In this document: one piece after another, positions 8,027 through 15,790 of the stretch
Layout: every line of letters starts with the position of its first letter
How positions within the stretch are numbered: the stretch's first letter is position 1
Assembly: GCA_019751895.1 (NCBI GenBank)
Contig: JAIEMU010000139.1
Location: forward strand, 1-36,046
DNA: 36,046 bases
Reading direction: 5' to 3'
DNA from: Sphingobacteriaceae bacterium
GTDB lineage: Bacteria; Bacteroidota; Bacteroidia; Sphingobacteriales; Sphingobacteriaceae
The notes under the pieces: model-generated
What the model was told of the DNA's origin: nothing
The model's input: the letters and a program-made list of their open reading frames with translations, nothing else
The model's database searches: none
Program-made: the position numbers and the translations under genes

Positions 8027-8593
8027 TTAATTCAACCTTTTTGTCAAAATTTCTTCAACTTTTTTAAACAATTGCAATGGCTTCAAGGTTCTCCAAGGCA
8101 GTGCATCTAGCTCACCGCCAAAATTCAAATAATAATCAATATTGTTGATTTTAAATTCATCAATTACATGCTCATTAAAGTTTATTGCCGTTATCCATCC
8201 GTTTTCAACATCTTGAAACCATTCTTCATAATAACTATCATCAGAGGTATGGAAATTCAGAACATTTTCTCCTATTAGAATAAATTTATCAATACCCTCA
8301 TCCATCATCAATTCAATTATTTCTCTTTTAAAAAACATGATGTCGTTGTTTATCGCATCGTTCCATTCTCCTATCATCTCAATAATGGCGTATGAACGGT
8401 CATAATCAACAAATAAAACCTTAATATATAAAGTATTAGAGCCAAAAGCATCCCATTGAGGATGAATTAAATAGTTGTATAATTGTTTGTCAAAATAAAA
8501 CTCTGAATATTCGGTGTTGTAAAATGGAGAACGTTCGTCTTCTGCTGAAATGTAATCATCTCTCCAAAGGTAAAAAGGTTCTATTTGGTGCAT
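8027..8593 (-). CDS. Conserved-looking acidic protein, function unknown
   Basis: A 188-residue acidic soluble protein with no signal peptide or membrane helix. It is rich in aromatic and acidic residues (many Tyr, Trp, Asp and Glu) and reads as an alternating beta/alpha fold, for example YIKVLFVDYDRSYAIIEMIG then a helix, then KFILIGENVL. Its ATG lies inside the 3' end of murQ (13-base overlap), so translation is probably coupled to murQ. I do not recognise the family and assign no function. The overlap and the following run suggest it is a real gene. Confidence 0.8.
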   Translation of the reverse strand: MHQIEPFYLWRDDYISAEDERSPFYNTEYSEFYFDKQLYNYLIHPQWDAFGSNTLYIKVLFVDYDRSYAIIEMIGEWNDAINNDIMFFKREIIELMMDEGIDKFILIGENVLNFHTSDDSYYEEWFQDVENGWITAINFNEHVIDEFKINNIDYYLNFGGELDALPWRTLKPLQLFKKVEEILTKRLN

Positions 8594-9396
8594 TGCTGAT
8601 AAGCTTGAACGGCATTTCTGACGCTGCCATGTTTGGTTAACAATTCAGAGGCTATGGTGTAATCTACATTCAATTCTGTCATGACCATTTTCACGCCCCT
8701 ATCCACCAATTTTATATTTGACAATTGCATATCCACCATTCTGTTCCCTTTTACATGTCCCAATTTTATCATAATCGAGGTACTAATCATGTTTAGCGCT
8801 AATTTTTGTGCTGTTCCAGATTTCATTCGGGTAGAACCCGTTAAAAATTCCGGGCCTACAACCAATTCAACTGGAAAATCTGATGCCTCAACAATACTAC
8901 CGCCTCGATTGCACACAATACAAGCGGTTACAATACCCATTTTTTTAGCTTCCAACAAACCACCCAAAACATACGGAGTTGAACCTGAGGCAGCTAAACC
9001 TATAACCGAATCGTTAGTGTTGATTTGAAAACTTTTTAAATCTATCCAAGCTTGATTCTCGTCATCCTCAGCAAATTCTACGGCTTTTCGAATAGCCACA
9101 TCGCCACCTGCAATAATTCCTACCACTTTATCAAAAGCAACTCCAAAAGTTGGCGGACATTCAGAGGCATCAACCACACCTAATCTTCCGCTTGTGCCTG
9201 CGCCAATATAAAATAATCGACCGCCTGCCAACATTCGTGGGAAAATAGCATTTACAGCCTTTTCAATTTGAGGAATTGATTGCTGTACCGTCATCGCAAC
9301 GGTTTGATCTTCCTTGTTTATATTGTTCAAGATTTCTAAAACCGACATTTTATCGATGTCTTTATATTTTGAATCTTGCTCTGTAACACGCATCAT
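8581..9396 (-). CDS. murQ: N-acetylmuramic acid 6-phosphate etherase
   Basis: A 271-residue SIS-domain lyase that cleaves the D-lactyl ether of MurNAc-6-phosphate, giving GlcNAc-6-phosphate in cell-wall recycling. The signature GAGTSGRLGVVDASECPPTF is seen at about residues 63-82, together with IGLAASGSTPYV and EFLTGSTRMKSGTAQKLALN. It is slightly shorter than E. coli MurQ (about 298). Two adjacent ATGs (9394-9396 and 9391-9393) leave the start ambiguous by one residue. It is the first gene of the minus-strand run, and the unknown acidic gene overlaps its end. No MurNAc kinase or PTS transporter lies nearby. Confidence 0.96.
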   Translation of the reverse strand: MMRVTEQDSKYKDIDKMSVLEILNNINKEDQTVAMTVQQSIPQIEKAVNAIFPRMLAGGRLFYIGAGTSGRLGVVDASECPPTFGVAFDKVVGIIAGGDVAIRKAVEFAEDDENQAWIDLKSFQINTNDSVIGLAASGSTPYVLGGLLEAKKMGIVTACIVCNRGGSIVEASDFPVELVVGPEFLTGSTRMKSGTAQKLALNMISTSIMIKLGHVKGNRMVDMQLSNIKLVDRGVKMVMTELNVDYTIASELLTKHGSVRNAVQAYQQCTK

Positions 9397-9536
9397 AAAT
9401 GAAAAAATTATATTGATTTAGCTCATATTAAGACAATTTTAAAGAGAAGTTTAGCTAAAACCAAATATTTAACCCAAAAAAGAATTTTAAATGTAAAGTA
9501 AAAGGATTAATTAATTTATTTAAACCCTATTTTTAA

Positions 9537-9544
9537 TACATTTG
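9537..9544 (+). promoter_or_regulatory. -7 box upstream of S41 protease
   Basis: TACATTTG matches TAnnTTTG. It ends 14 bases before the ATG at 9559, giving a leader of roughly ten bases. The rest of the 159-base gap (9397-9555) is AT-rich, and I see nothing else in it; no clear -33 TTG is present. Confidence 0.5.
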
Positions 9545-9558
9545 CACAATATTTTTTG

Positions 9559-11121
9559 ATGAAAAAGAACGTTCGCATTAATTTATTTATAGGTCTATTA
9601 ATTTGCATAGTAAGCTTATTACTATCTCTATATTTTGCGCCTAAAAATAATGCTTATTTCAAGAAAATTGAATCTTCTAAAAATTCTTCCGAAATCATCG
9701 AATTAATTAAAAATAAATATGTTGACGAAGTAAATATAGATAGTTTATCGAACTTGCCAATTGACAGCCTTTTAAACCACCTCGACCCGCACAGCAATTA
9801 TTTAAGCACATCTAAAAACTTTCAATTTACCGAGAATTTAGACGGAGATTTTGAAGGTGTTGGCATTCAATATTACATTTTAAACGACACTTTAGTAGTT
9901 ACAAATGTAATGAATGAAAGTCCTGCAAGCAATGCAGGAATAAAAATTGGTGATAAAATTTTAAAAATTGACAGCCTTTTTGTAAGTGGAAAATCATTAA
10001 ACAAAGATCAAGTGGTAGGGAAAATGAAAGGGAAATCTGGAACGGAAATTGAAATTACTATTTTACAAAAAAATCAAGAAAAGTCAAAATCTATGACTTT
10101 AAAAAGAAGTCGAATCGAGATAAGTAGCATTGATGCGGCGTATATGATTGATGACAACACTGCCTACATTAGAATCAGTAAATTTGGTGCAAACACAGAA
10201 ATAGACTTTGTAAACGCATTTAAAACACTAAAAAAGAATGGGGCGAAAAAATTAATTTTGGATTTAAGAGATAATGCTGGTGGCTATCTCAATGCGGCAA
10301 TAGGTTTAGCAAATCAACTGTTTGAAGAGGGTAAATTAATTACTTATACCAAAGGAAAGCACGAGCCTAGAACCGATTACTATACAACTGGCGGTGGTGT
10401 GTTTGAGTATGGTGAGCTTACGGTTTTAACAAACGAATATACCGCTTCGGCGAGTGAAATTTTAGTCGGGGCTATTCAAGATTTGAACAGAGGAAAAATT
10501 ATTGGAAGAAGAACTTTTGGGAAAGGTTTGGTACAAGAGCAATTTCAATTTAATGATGGTTCTGCGCTAAATTTAACTGTAGCTAAATATTTCACTCCTT
10601 CTGGAAGAAGTATTCAAAAGCCGTATAAAATGAGTAAAAAAGCTTATCAAAACGACATAGCTGAACGCTTAGAAAGTGGCGAACTGACCGACGACAGTGT
10701 TTTTAGCGCCCTTAAAAATCAAAATACAAAAAAATCGTTATTGTCAAAAGGTGGTATAATTCCTGATATCTACATCAAATTGGATACAGCAGGAACAAAT
10801 ATTTTTTATGCTGAGTTATTAAGTAAAAAAATATTATTTAATTACGTTTTAGAAAATCTTTCAGAAAAATATACCGCAAATTATTTGGAGCAAAACTTAG
10901 CCACATTTGAAGTAAGCGAAGTAGATTATCAAAATTTTATAAATTACACGAAAAACAAAAAGTTAAATGTGAATCAAAATTTTCTTCTTTCAAATAAAAA
11001 ATTAATTCTAACTGACTTAAAACTTCTTTTATATAAGTATAATTTAGGAAACCAGGGGTATTACAAAGCTCAAAACCTAAATGATAGCATGATAAAAGAA
11101 GCTATTAATTCAATGCAATAG
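9559..11121 (+). CDS. S41 carboxyl-terminal processing protease with PDZ domain
   Basis: A 520-residue CtpA/Prc-type serine protease from the ATG at 9559; an in-frame TTG directly before it is less likely. There is an N-terminal membrane anchor (residues 7-26), a helical segment with LDPHSNYLS, a PDZ domain at about 95-180, and the S41 core with LDLRDNAGGYL (235-245). The catalytic Ser/Lys dyad is S297 in TASASE and K322 in FGKG, 25 residues apart as in plant CtpA. The protein should process or degrade periplasmic substrates. It converges on der, with two bases between the stop codons. Confidence 0.93.
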   Translation: MKKNVRINLFIGLLICIVSLLLSLYFAPKNNAYFKKIESSKNSSEIIELIKNKYVDEVNIDSLSNLPIDSLLNHLDPHSNYLSTSKNFQFTENLDGDFEGVGIQYYILNDTLVVTNVMNESPASNAGIKIGDKILKIDSLFVSGKSLNKDQVVGKMKGKSGTEIEITILQKNQEKSKSMTLKRSRIEISSIDAAYMIDDNTAYIRISKFGANTEIDFVNAFKTLKKNGAKKLILDLRDNAGGYLNAAIGLANQLFEEGKLITYTKGKHEPRTDYYTTGGGVFEYGELTVLTNEYTASASEILVGAIQDLNRGKIIGRRTFGKGLVQEQFQFNDGSALNLTVAKYFTPSGRSIQKPYKMSKKAYQNDIAERLESGELTDDSVFSALKNQNTKKSLLSKGGIIPDIYIKLDTAGTNIFYAELLSKKILFNYVLENLSEKYTANYLEQNLATFEVSEVDYQNFINYTKNKKLNVNQNFLLSNKKLILTDLKLLLYKYNLGNQGYYKAQNLNDSMIKEAINSMQ

Positions 11122-11144
11122 ATTTATTTTTGTCTGAAATAAAT
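11122..11144. terminator. Weak AT-only hairpin between convergent genes
   Basis: ATTTATTT at 11122-11129 pairs with AAATAAAT at 11137-11144 around a 7-base loop, between and partly inside the ends of the S41 protease and der. The stem has no G-C pair and no long T run, so a terminator role is only possible. Confidence 0.25.
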
Positions 11145-12425
11145 TTGAATTGGAACACCATTAAAATCAAAATGTTCTCTTAACTTGTTTTCTATAAATC
11201 GTTTATAAGGCTCTTTGATGTACTGAGGCAGATTACAAAAGAATGCAAACATTGGTGAAGTTGCATTAATTTGCGTAATGTATTTCACCTTTATGTATTT
11301 ACCTTTTAAAGCTGGAGGTGGATAATTTTCAATAATTGGCAACATCACATCATTAAGTTTAGAAGTAGGTATTTTTTTACTTCTATTTTTATGAACTTCT
11401 AAGGCAACTTCAATCGCTTTAAAAATACGTTGTTTATTTAATACGGATATAAAAAGAATCGGCACATCGGTAAAAGGTTGTAGTTTAGTGCGTATTTGAT
11501 CTTCAAATCCTTTCATGGTCTTGTTGTCTTTTTCAACTAAATCCCATTTATTCACCAAAATCACTACTCCTTTTTTATTTTTTTCAGCCAGATGGAATAT
11601 ATTCACATCTTGTGCTTCTAAACCCTCCATGGCATCAATCATCAAAATCACTACATCTGCTTCTTCTAAGGCCTTGATGGTTCGCATTACCGAGTAAAAC
11701 TCAATATTCTCCTTTACTTTTGTTTTTTTACGTAATCCTGCGGTATCGATAAACATAAATTCATGTCCAAATTGATTGTAATGAATATGAATACTATCTC
11801 TTGTGGTACCTGCAATTGGGGTTACTATGTTTCTTTCTTTGCCAATTAAGGCATTAATAAGACTACTTTTTCCTACGTTTGGTCTTCCTACAATGGTAAG
11901 CTTTGGTAGTAAATTTTCATCCTCATCCTCAATTTCAAAGTGTTTGATAACCTCATCTAACAAATCTCCTGTTCCTGAACCTGTCATCGATGAAATAGAA
12001 TAGATTTCACCTAAACCAAAACTATAAAAAACAGCGGCTTCATTTTCTAAAGCTGTATTGTCAACTTTATTTACGACAACAAAAACTGGTTTTTTGCTTC
12101 TTCTCAACAATTGTGCAATTTCATCATCCAAATCCGTAATTCCGGTAGTTACATCCACCATAAATAACAAAACGGATGCTTCTTCAATAGCAATAATTAC
12201 TTGCTCACGGATAGCTGTTTCAAAAACATCTTCGCTATTTGCTACATATCCTCCTGTATCAATAACCGTAAAATTTTTATCCGTCCATTCGGCCGAACCA
12301 TAATGACGATCTCTAGTTACGCCACTAAAATCATCCACAATAGCTTTTCTACTTTCAGTCAAACGATTAAATAGTGTGGATTTACCAACATTTGGTCTTC
12401 CTACGATTGCGATTATATTGCTCAT
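11124..12425 (-). CDS. der: Ribosome-biogenesis GTPase Der (EngA)
   Basis: A 433-residue GTPase with two tandem G domains, needed for 50S ribosomal subunit maturation. G domain 1 has the P-loop GRPNVGKST (9-17), DTGG (56-59) and NKVD (119-122). G domain 2 has GRPNVGKSS (180-188), DTAG (227-230) and NKWD (292-295). A KH-like C-terminal domain of about 85 residues follows and ends in [10 protein letters not shown]. Length matches the family. It shares the minus strand with the thioredoxin gene and era upstream but is separated from them by 136 bases. Confidence 0.98.
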   Translation of the reverse strand: MSNIIAIVGRPNVGKSTLFNRLTESRKAIVDDFSGVTRDRHYGSAEWTDKNFTVIDTGGYVANSEDVFETAIREQVIIAIEEASVLLFMVDVTTGITDLDDEIAQLLRRSKKPVFVVVNKVDNTALENEAAVFYSFGLGEIYSISSMTGSGTGDLLDEVIKHFEIEDEDENLLPKLTIVGRPNVGKSSLINALIGKERNIVTPIAGTTRDSIHIHYNQFGHEFMFIDTAGLRKKTKVKENIEFYSVMRTIKALEEADVVILMIDAMEGLEAQDVNIFHLAEKNKKGVVILVNKWDLVEKDNKTMKGFEDQIRTKLQPFTDVPILFISVLNKQRIFKAIEVALEVHKNRSKKIPTSKLNDVMLPIIENYPPPALKGKYIKVKYITQINATSPMFAFFCNLPQYIKEPYKRFIENKLREHFDFNGVPIQIYFRQK

Positions 12426-12492
12426 ATGGGTTGTGATTATAGCGCTATGAATGAAAATTCAAAGATTGCGGTATTAAAAAAAATAATTTGCA

Positions 12493-12500
12493 CAAAAATA
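12493..12500 (-). promoter_or_regulatory. Candidate -7 box upstream of der
   Basis: Read on the minus strand, TATTTTTG matches TAnnTTTG and would start transcription about 60 bases upstream of der. It lies in the otherwise featureless AT-rich gap 12426-12561. No TTG at -33 spacing is seen, so this is tentative. Confidence 0.35.
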
Positions 12501-12561
12501 CGCTTTATTATTGTAAAAAAATAAAGCATTGTTCACCAATTTCAATTTCTATATAAAAATA

Positions 12562-13089
12562 TCAATTTTTATACTTCTCGAATAAGCCTAGCAAAACCGA
12601 TTCTGTAAACTCGTGATTCTGCAAACCTGGGAAACCCTCCCAGCGAATAATGCCTTTTGGATCTATCAAAATTAAATGAGGAATACCTTTAACACCTAAA
12701 AAAGATTTTAAAATTGCGCTCCTGTCTATGGCTTCATAATAATTGATTTTAGGATTTGAAAAACCTTTTACCTTCTCAATCGATTCATCGGATAAACCAA
12801 TTACCACCAATTTATCTTTATATTTTTCACTAAAATGGTTTAATGTTGGGATGTAAGCTCTACATGGGCCACACCAAGTAGCCCAAAAATCAATCAAAAC
12901 AAATTTATTTTTTGTATCCGGCGCTTCCGAAATCCATTGCTCAACCAATAAACTTGGTGCTTTTTGATTTAAAAACGAATTTGCCCAAAGTTGTTTTCCA
13001 TTATTTGATTCTTGCGCACTTGCGTGAGTAAACAAAATTGTGAATACACAGACAAATAAAAAATATTTTCTTTTTATGTTAATTATCAT
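12562..13089 (-). CDS. Exported TlpA-like thiol-disulfide oxidoreductase
   Basis: A 175-residue protein from the ATG at 13087-13089. A slightly longer reading would need a TTG start. A signal peptide ends near HASAQ, followed by a thioredoxin fold with the active site WCGPC (C73/C76) in the context LIDFWATWCGPC, and the cis-Pro region GIPHLILIDPKG near 135-146. It should act in the periplasm as a reductant or electron donor, like TlpA/ResA proteins. Its first 11 bases overlap the end of era, suggesting translational coupling. The partner substrate cannot be inferred from its neighbours. Confidence 0.9.
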   Translation of the reverse strand: MIINIKRKYFLFVCVFTILFTHASAQESNNGKQLWANSFLNQKAPSLLVEQWISEAPDTKNKFVLIDFWATWCGPCRAYIPTLNHFSEKYKDKLVVIGLSDESIEKVKGFSNPKINYYEAIDRSAILKSFLGVKGIPHLILIDPKGIIRWEGFPGLQNHEFTESVLLGLFEKYKN

Positions 13090-13957
13090 AGCCAAAACTT
13101 TTTAAGTAGTTTTTCTTTGTTCTCCAATCAGGGATTACTTTCACAAAAGTTTCTAGAAAAACTTTTGTGTCCAAAAATTTCTCAATATCTTTTCTTGCCT
13201 CTGTACCTACTTTTTTAAGCATTGCGCCTCCTGTACCTATCAAAATATTTTTCTGAGAATCTCTTTCAACGATAATTTCAACACTAATTCGAGTTATTTT
13301 TGCTTCTTCAATAAACGACTTCACAATAACTTCGGTGCTATAAGGAATTTCTTTTTGATAATTATTGAAAACTTTTTCTCTTACGATTTCCGAAACAAAA
13401 AAACGCTGACTACGATCTGTAAGATCTTCTTTGTCATAATATGGTGGATGAACCGGTAAAAAACCAAGAATAACATCCATTAGTCCGTCAATGTTGTACT
13501 TATGCAAAGCAGAAATTGCATAAATATTTTTTGGATTGAGTTTTTCTTGCCAATACGCCGATTTTTCTTCCACCTGCTCTTGTGTTGCATTGTCAATTTT
13601 ATTTAACAAAACAATGATAGGTATTTCTGTGTTTTCAATTTTCTCCAACACATCACTTTCATCATGTTTTTCGTTAATATCGGTCACAAACAAGATTAAA
13701 TCCGCGTCCGTTAAAGAACTATTTACAAAATTCATCATCGAATCTTGCAAACTATACTTAGGTTTTATGATTCCTGGGGTATCAGAAAATACAATCTGAT
13801 AGTTTTCTTCATTCACCATACCAAGAATACGATGACGAGTTGTTTGTGCCTTTGGCGTGATAATAGATAGTTTTTCGCCTATTAGAGCGTTCATTAGCGT
13901 AGATTTTCCTACGTTTGGTTTACCTATAATGCTTACAAAACCGGATTTATGCGACAT
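13079..13957 (-). CDS. era: GTPase Era
   Basis: A 292-residue Era protein that binds 16S rRNA and promotes 30S maturation. The start is the ATG at 13955-13957 (MSHKSGF); the longer open frame runs antisense through the initiator tRNA and is not credible. The P-loop is GKPNVGKST (12-20), with DTPG (59-62), NKID (119-122) and SAL (149-151). The C-terminal KH domain has GTGGAMLKKVG around 241-251, the GxxG RNA-binding loop. Length matches the family (about 290-300). It diverges from the tRNA unit and overlaps the thioredoxin gene downstream by 11 bases. Confidence 0.97.
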   Translation of the reverse strand: MSHKSGFVSIIGKPNVGKSTLMNALIGEKLSIITPKAQTTRHRILGMVNEENYQIVFSDTPGIIKPKYSLQDSMMNFVNSSLTDADLILFVTDINEKHDESDVLEKIENTEIPIIVLLNKIDNATQEQVEEKSAYWQEKLNPKNIYAISALHKYNIDGLMDVILGFLPVHPPYYDKEDLTDRSQRFFVSEIVREKVFNNYQKEIPYSTEVIVKSFIEEAKITRISVEIIVERDSQKNILIGTGGAMLKKVGTEARKDIEKFLDTKVFLETFVKVIPDWRTKKNYLKSFGYDN

Positions 13958-13980
13958 ATTGAAAAATATTTTAAAAAAAA

Positions 13981-14012
13981 TTTGCACAACAAAGAAACGA
14001 ATTATATCTTTG
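13981..14012 (+). promoter_or_regulatory. Canonical -33/-7 promoter of the tRNA unit
   Basis: TTTG (13981-13984) and TATCTTTG (14005-14012) are separated by 20 bases, matching the Bacteroidota sigma-ABfr consensus in sequence and spacing. Transcription would start near 14016, about 45 bases before the first tRNA. Confidence 0.85.
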
Positions 14013-14059
14013 CAGTCCAATACAAATGATAAATACTTGTTCATTTCTATTGTAAGTAG

Positions 14060-14135
<76 letters not shown>

Positions 14136-14166
14136 ATTAGAAGTTGAAAGACACTTCTGAATTTTT

Positions 14167-14238
14167 GGCCCGTTCGTCTAGGGGTGAGGACACCAGATTT
14201 TCATTCTGGTAACAGGGGTTCGATTCCCCTACGGGCTA
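14167..14238 (+). tRNA. tRNA-Glu (TTC)
   Basis: A 72-base cloverleaf. The acceptor stem GGCCCGT/ACGGGCT has a G-U closing pair, the anticodon stem is CCAGA/TCTGG with loop TTTTCAT (anticodon TTC), and the T-arm is GGGGTTCGATTCCCC. The CCA end is not encoded, unlike the tRNA 31 bases upstream. Confidence 0.96.
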
Positions 14239-14245
14239 CAAAACT

Positions 14246-14283
14246 AACCGCAACATTTATCATAAATGTTGCGGTTTTTTTTT
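14246..14283 (+). terminator. Intrinsic terminator of the tRNA unit
   Basis: A 12-bp perfect stem (CCGCAACATTTA at 14248-14259 with its complement at 14263-14274) closes a 3-base loop and is followed by nine T residues. It ends the tRNA-fMet/tRNA-Glu transcript 45 bases before ruvX. Confidence 0.93.
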
Positions 14284-14327
14284 GTTAAGTATTTTTTTAA
14301 AGAACTGAATATTAATTACTTATAGTT

Positions 14328-14741
14328 ATGTCTAGAATTGTAGCTTTCGATTATGGAACCAAACGCATAGGAATTGCTGTAACTGATCCGCTACAAATTA
14401 TAGCAACAGGGTTGACTACCATACATCCAAAAGACATCGTTGAATACCTTAAAAAATACGTGAATACTGAATCGGTAAGCACTTTCGTAATTGGCTATCC
14501 AACGCAAATGGATGGTACTCCATCGGATACCGCTCAGCATGTAAAGGGATTTGCAAAAACGCTAAAAAAGAATTTTCCAGATATTCCTCAATTTTGGGTT
14601 GATGAACGCTTCACCTCGAAAATTGCCTTACAAGCGGTTATGCAAAGTGGATTAAAGAAAACAGATAGACAAAACAAAGAAAGAGTAGATGCTATTGCTG
14701 CAACAATCATTCTACAGCACTACATGGAACAAAAAATATAA
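14328..14741 (+). CDS. ruvX: Holliday junction resolvase-like RuvX (YqgF)
   Basis: A 137-residue RNase H-fold protein of the YqgF/RuvX family, implicated in rRNA 5'-end processing and Holliday junction resolution. The N-terminal strand AFDYGTKRIGIA carries D8, followed by IGYPTQMDGT (55-64), WVDERFTS with E93 and RVDAIAA with D121, which together form the acidic active site. The length is typical. The O-methyltransferase gene follows after three bases, so the two form an operon. Confidence 0.94.
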   Translation: MSRIVAFDYGTKRIGIAVTDPLQIIATGLTTIHPKDIVEYLKKYVNTESVSTFVIGYPTQMDGTPSDTAQHVKGFAKTLKKNFPDIPQFWVDERFTSKIALQAVMQSGLKKTDRQNKERVDAIAATIILQHYMEQKI

Positions 14742-14744
14742 AGA

Positions 14745-15374
14745 ATGATTAATAAAGAATTACAAGAACTTTTGCTGCAATACTGCGAACCAGAAAGCGA
14801 ACTTCTTAAACACATCGATAGAGAAACGAATTTGAAAGTAATAATGCCAAGGATGATTTCTGGTCATTATCAAGGAAGATTTTTGAGTATGCTAAGTAAA
14901 ATGATTTCTCCAAGCAGAATACTTGAAATTGGAACTTTTACAGGCTACGCTACGCTTTGTTTAGCCGAAGGTTTGGTTTCAAATGGAATCATCTACACCC
15001 TTGATGTAAATAAGGAGCTAGAGCGCATGGTTAGAGTTAATTTTGAAAAGTCAGATTTAAATCAAAAAATAAAGTACATTTTAGGTGACGCAACAAAAAC
15101 ACTCAGTGAAATAGAAGAAACTTTTGATTTGGTATTCATTGATGCAGACAAAAAAAATAACGGCACTTATTACGATATGATATTTGACCGCGTAAGATCT
15201 GGAGGTGTAATCATTGTTGACAATGTATTATGGAGTGGGAAAATACTGCAAAATAGCCCCGATAAAAATACGCAAAGCATAATTTCGTTTAACGAAAAAA
15301 TTACCAACGACAAGCGTGTAGAAAAGATTATTCTTCCAATACGTGATGGAATGCTTGTGATTCGGAAAAAATAA
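14745..15374 (+). CDS. SAM-dependent O-methyltransferase
   Basis: A 209-residue class I methyltransferase of the Methyltransf_3 (caffeoyl-CoA/catechol O-methyltransferase-like) family. SAM motif I is EIGTFTGYAT (61-70), the acidic residue after the second strand is D88, metal-ligand type residues are D133 in FIDADKK and D159/N160 in VDNVLW. Bacterial members methylate catechols or modified tRNA wobble uridines (TrmR type); the sequence alone does not choose between them. It is the second gene of the ruvX operon and is followed by a hairpin terminator. Confidence 0.9.
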   Translation: MINKELQELLLQYCEPESELLKHIDRETNLKVIMPRMISGHYQGRFLSMLSKMISPSRILEIGTFTGYATLCLAEGLVSNGIIYTLDVNKELERMVRVNFEKSDLNQKIKYILGDATKTLSEIEETFDLVFIDADKKNNGTYYDMIFDRVRSGGVIIVDNVLWSGKILQNSPDKNTQSIISFNEKITNDKRVEKIILPIRDGMLVIRKK

Positions 15375-15377
15375 AAT

Positions 15378-15408
15378 AAAGAGACTGCCCTTTTTGGACA
15401 GTCTCTTT
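15378..15408. terminator. Hairpin after the O-methyltransferase
   Basis: AAAGAGACTG (15378-15387) pairs with CAGTCTCTTT (15399-15408), extended by CC/GG pairing with one bulged base. It can terminate the ruvX operon. Its AGACTG core also matches the far end of the IS relic, so it may have been recruited from a transposon end. Confidence 0.65.
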
Positions 15409-15766
15409 ATCTATTCAATAAAATATTTCTCAAAATAGACTGACTATCAATACTACTAATGACTCGATTGAAAGCCATTCTCTTTTGAAAGACAATGTTC
15501 TTCAATGTCATTCCGCGAATCTACCCCACAAATGATCGCAATAATTGACGTACCAAGGATGTCAATTAAATTATGAAACTTGATTAAAATGAGCCGATTG
15601 CATTCTAATTTTTAGATGTAAAACAAACGTGGAATCATTGTATAATTCAGCTAATTCTGTGGTTTTTTAAAAAAATACTACGTTTGCCTAGAACCTGATA
15701 CAATACCTAGCTCATTATTACTATCAAAATTAATTATAAATTTGTCCTAAATTTTTGGGACAGTCT
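15382..15766 (-). mobile_element. Decayed IS element, ISAs1-like
   Basis: This gene-free stretch holds transposase fragments bounded by short inverted ends. Read inward, the left end is AGACTGCCC (15382-15390) and the right end is AGACTGTCC (complement of 15758-15766), matching at 8 of 9 bases. Between them lie an AT-rich non-coding part and the transposase relic at 15407-15581. No target-site duplication is evident. The element is far too short to encode a whole transposase and must be immobile unless acted on in trans. Confidence 0.5.
15407..15581 (-). pseudogene. ISAs1-family transposase fragment, frameshifted
   Basis: Two reading frames give pieces of the N-terminal part of an ISAs1 (H-repeat) transposase. 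Frame one (15581 down to a stop at 15456-15458) reads KFHNLIDILG followed by AIICGVDSRNDIEE, matching the family's conserved LIDIL...A..CG.D.W.DIEEFG block. Frame two (15478-15407) reads FNRVISSIDSQSI, matching the FNRVFSxLDP block that follows in intact proteins. The linking IPSHDT segment is lost and the frame shifts near 15475. The remaining C-terminal two-thirds, including the later catalytic residues, is absent. The match is from memory of the family and needs a database check. Confidence 0.65.
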
Positions 15767-15790
15767 AAAATTCAATTGATCTTTTTTGTA

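Noticed and set aside
9556-9558. TTG start for the S41 protease
   Set aside because: An ATG follows immediately in frame; the TTG adds one residue only and has no supporting signal.
13090-13095. TTG start for the thioredoxin-like gene
   Set aside because: The ATG at 13087-13089 is two codons downstream and leaves a complete signal peptide.
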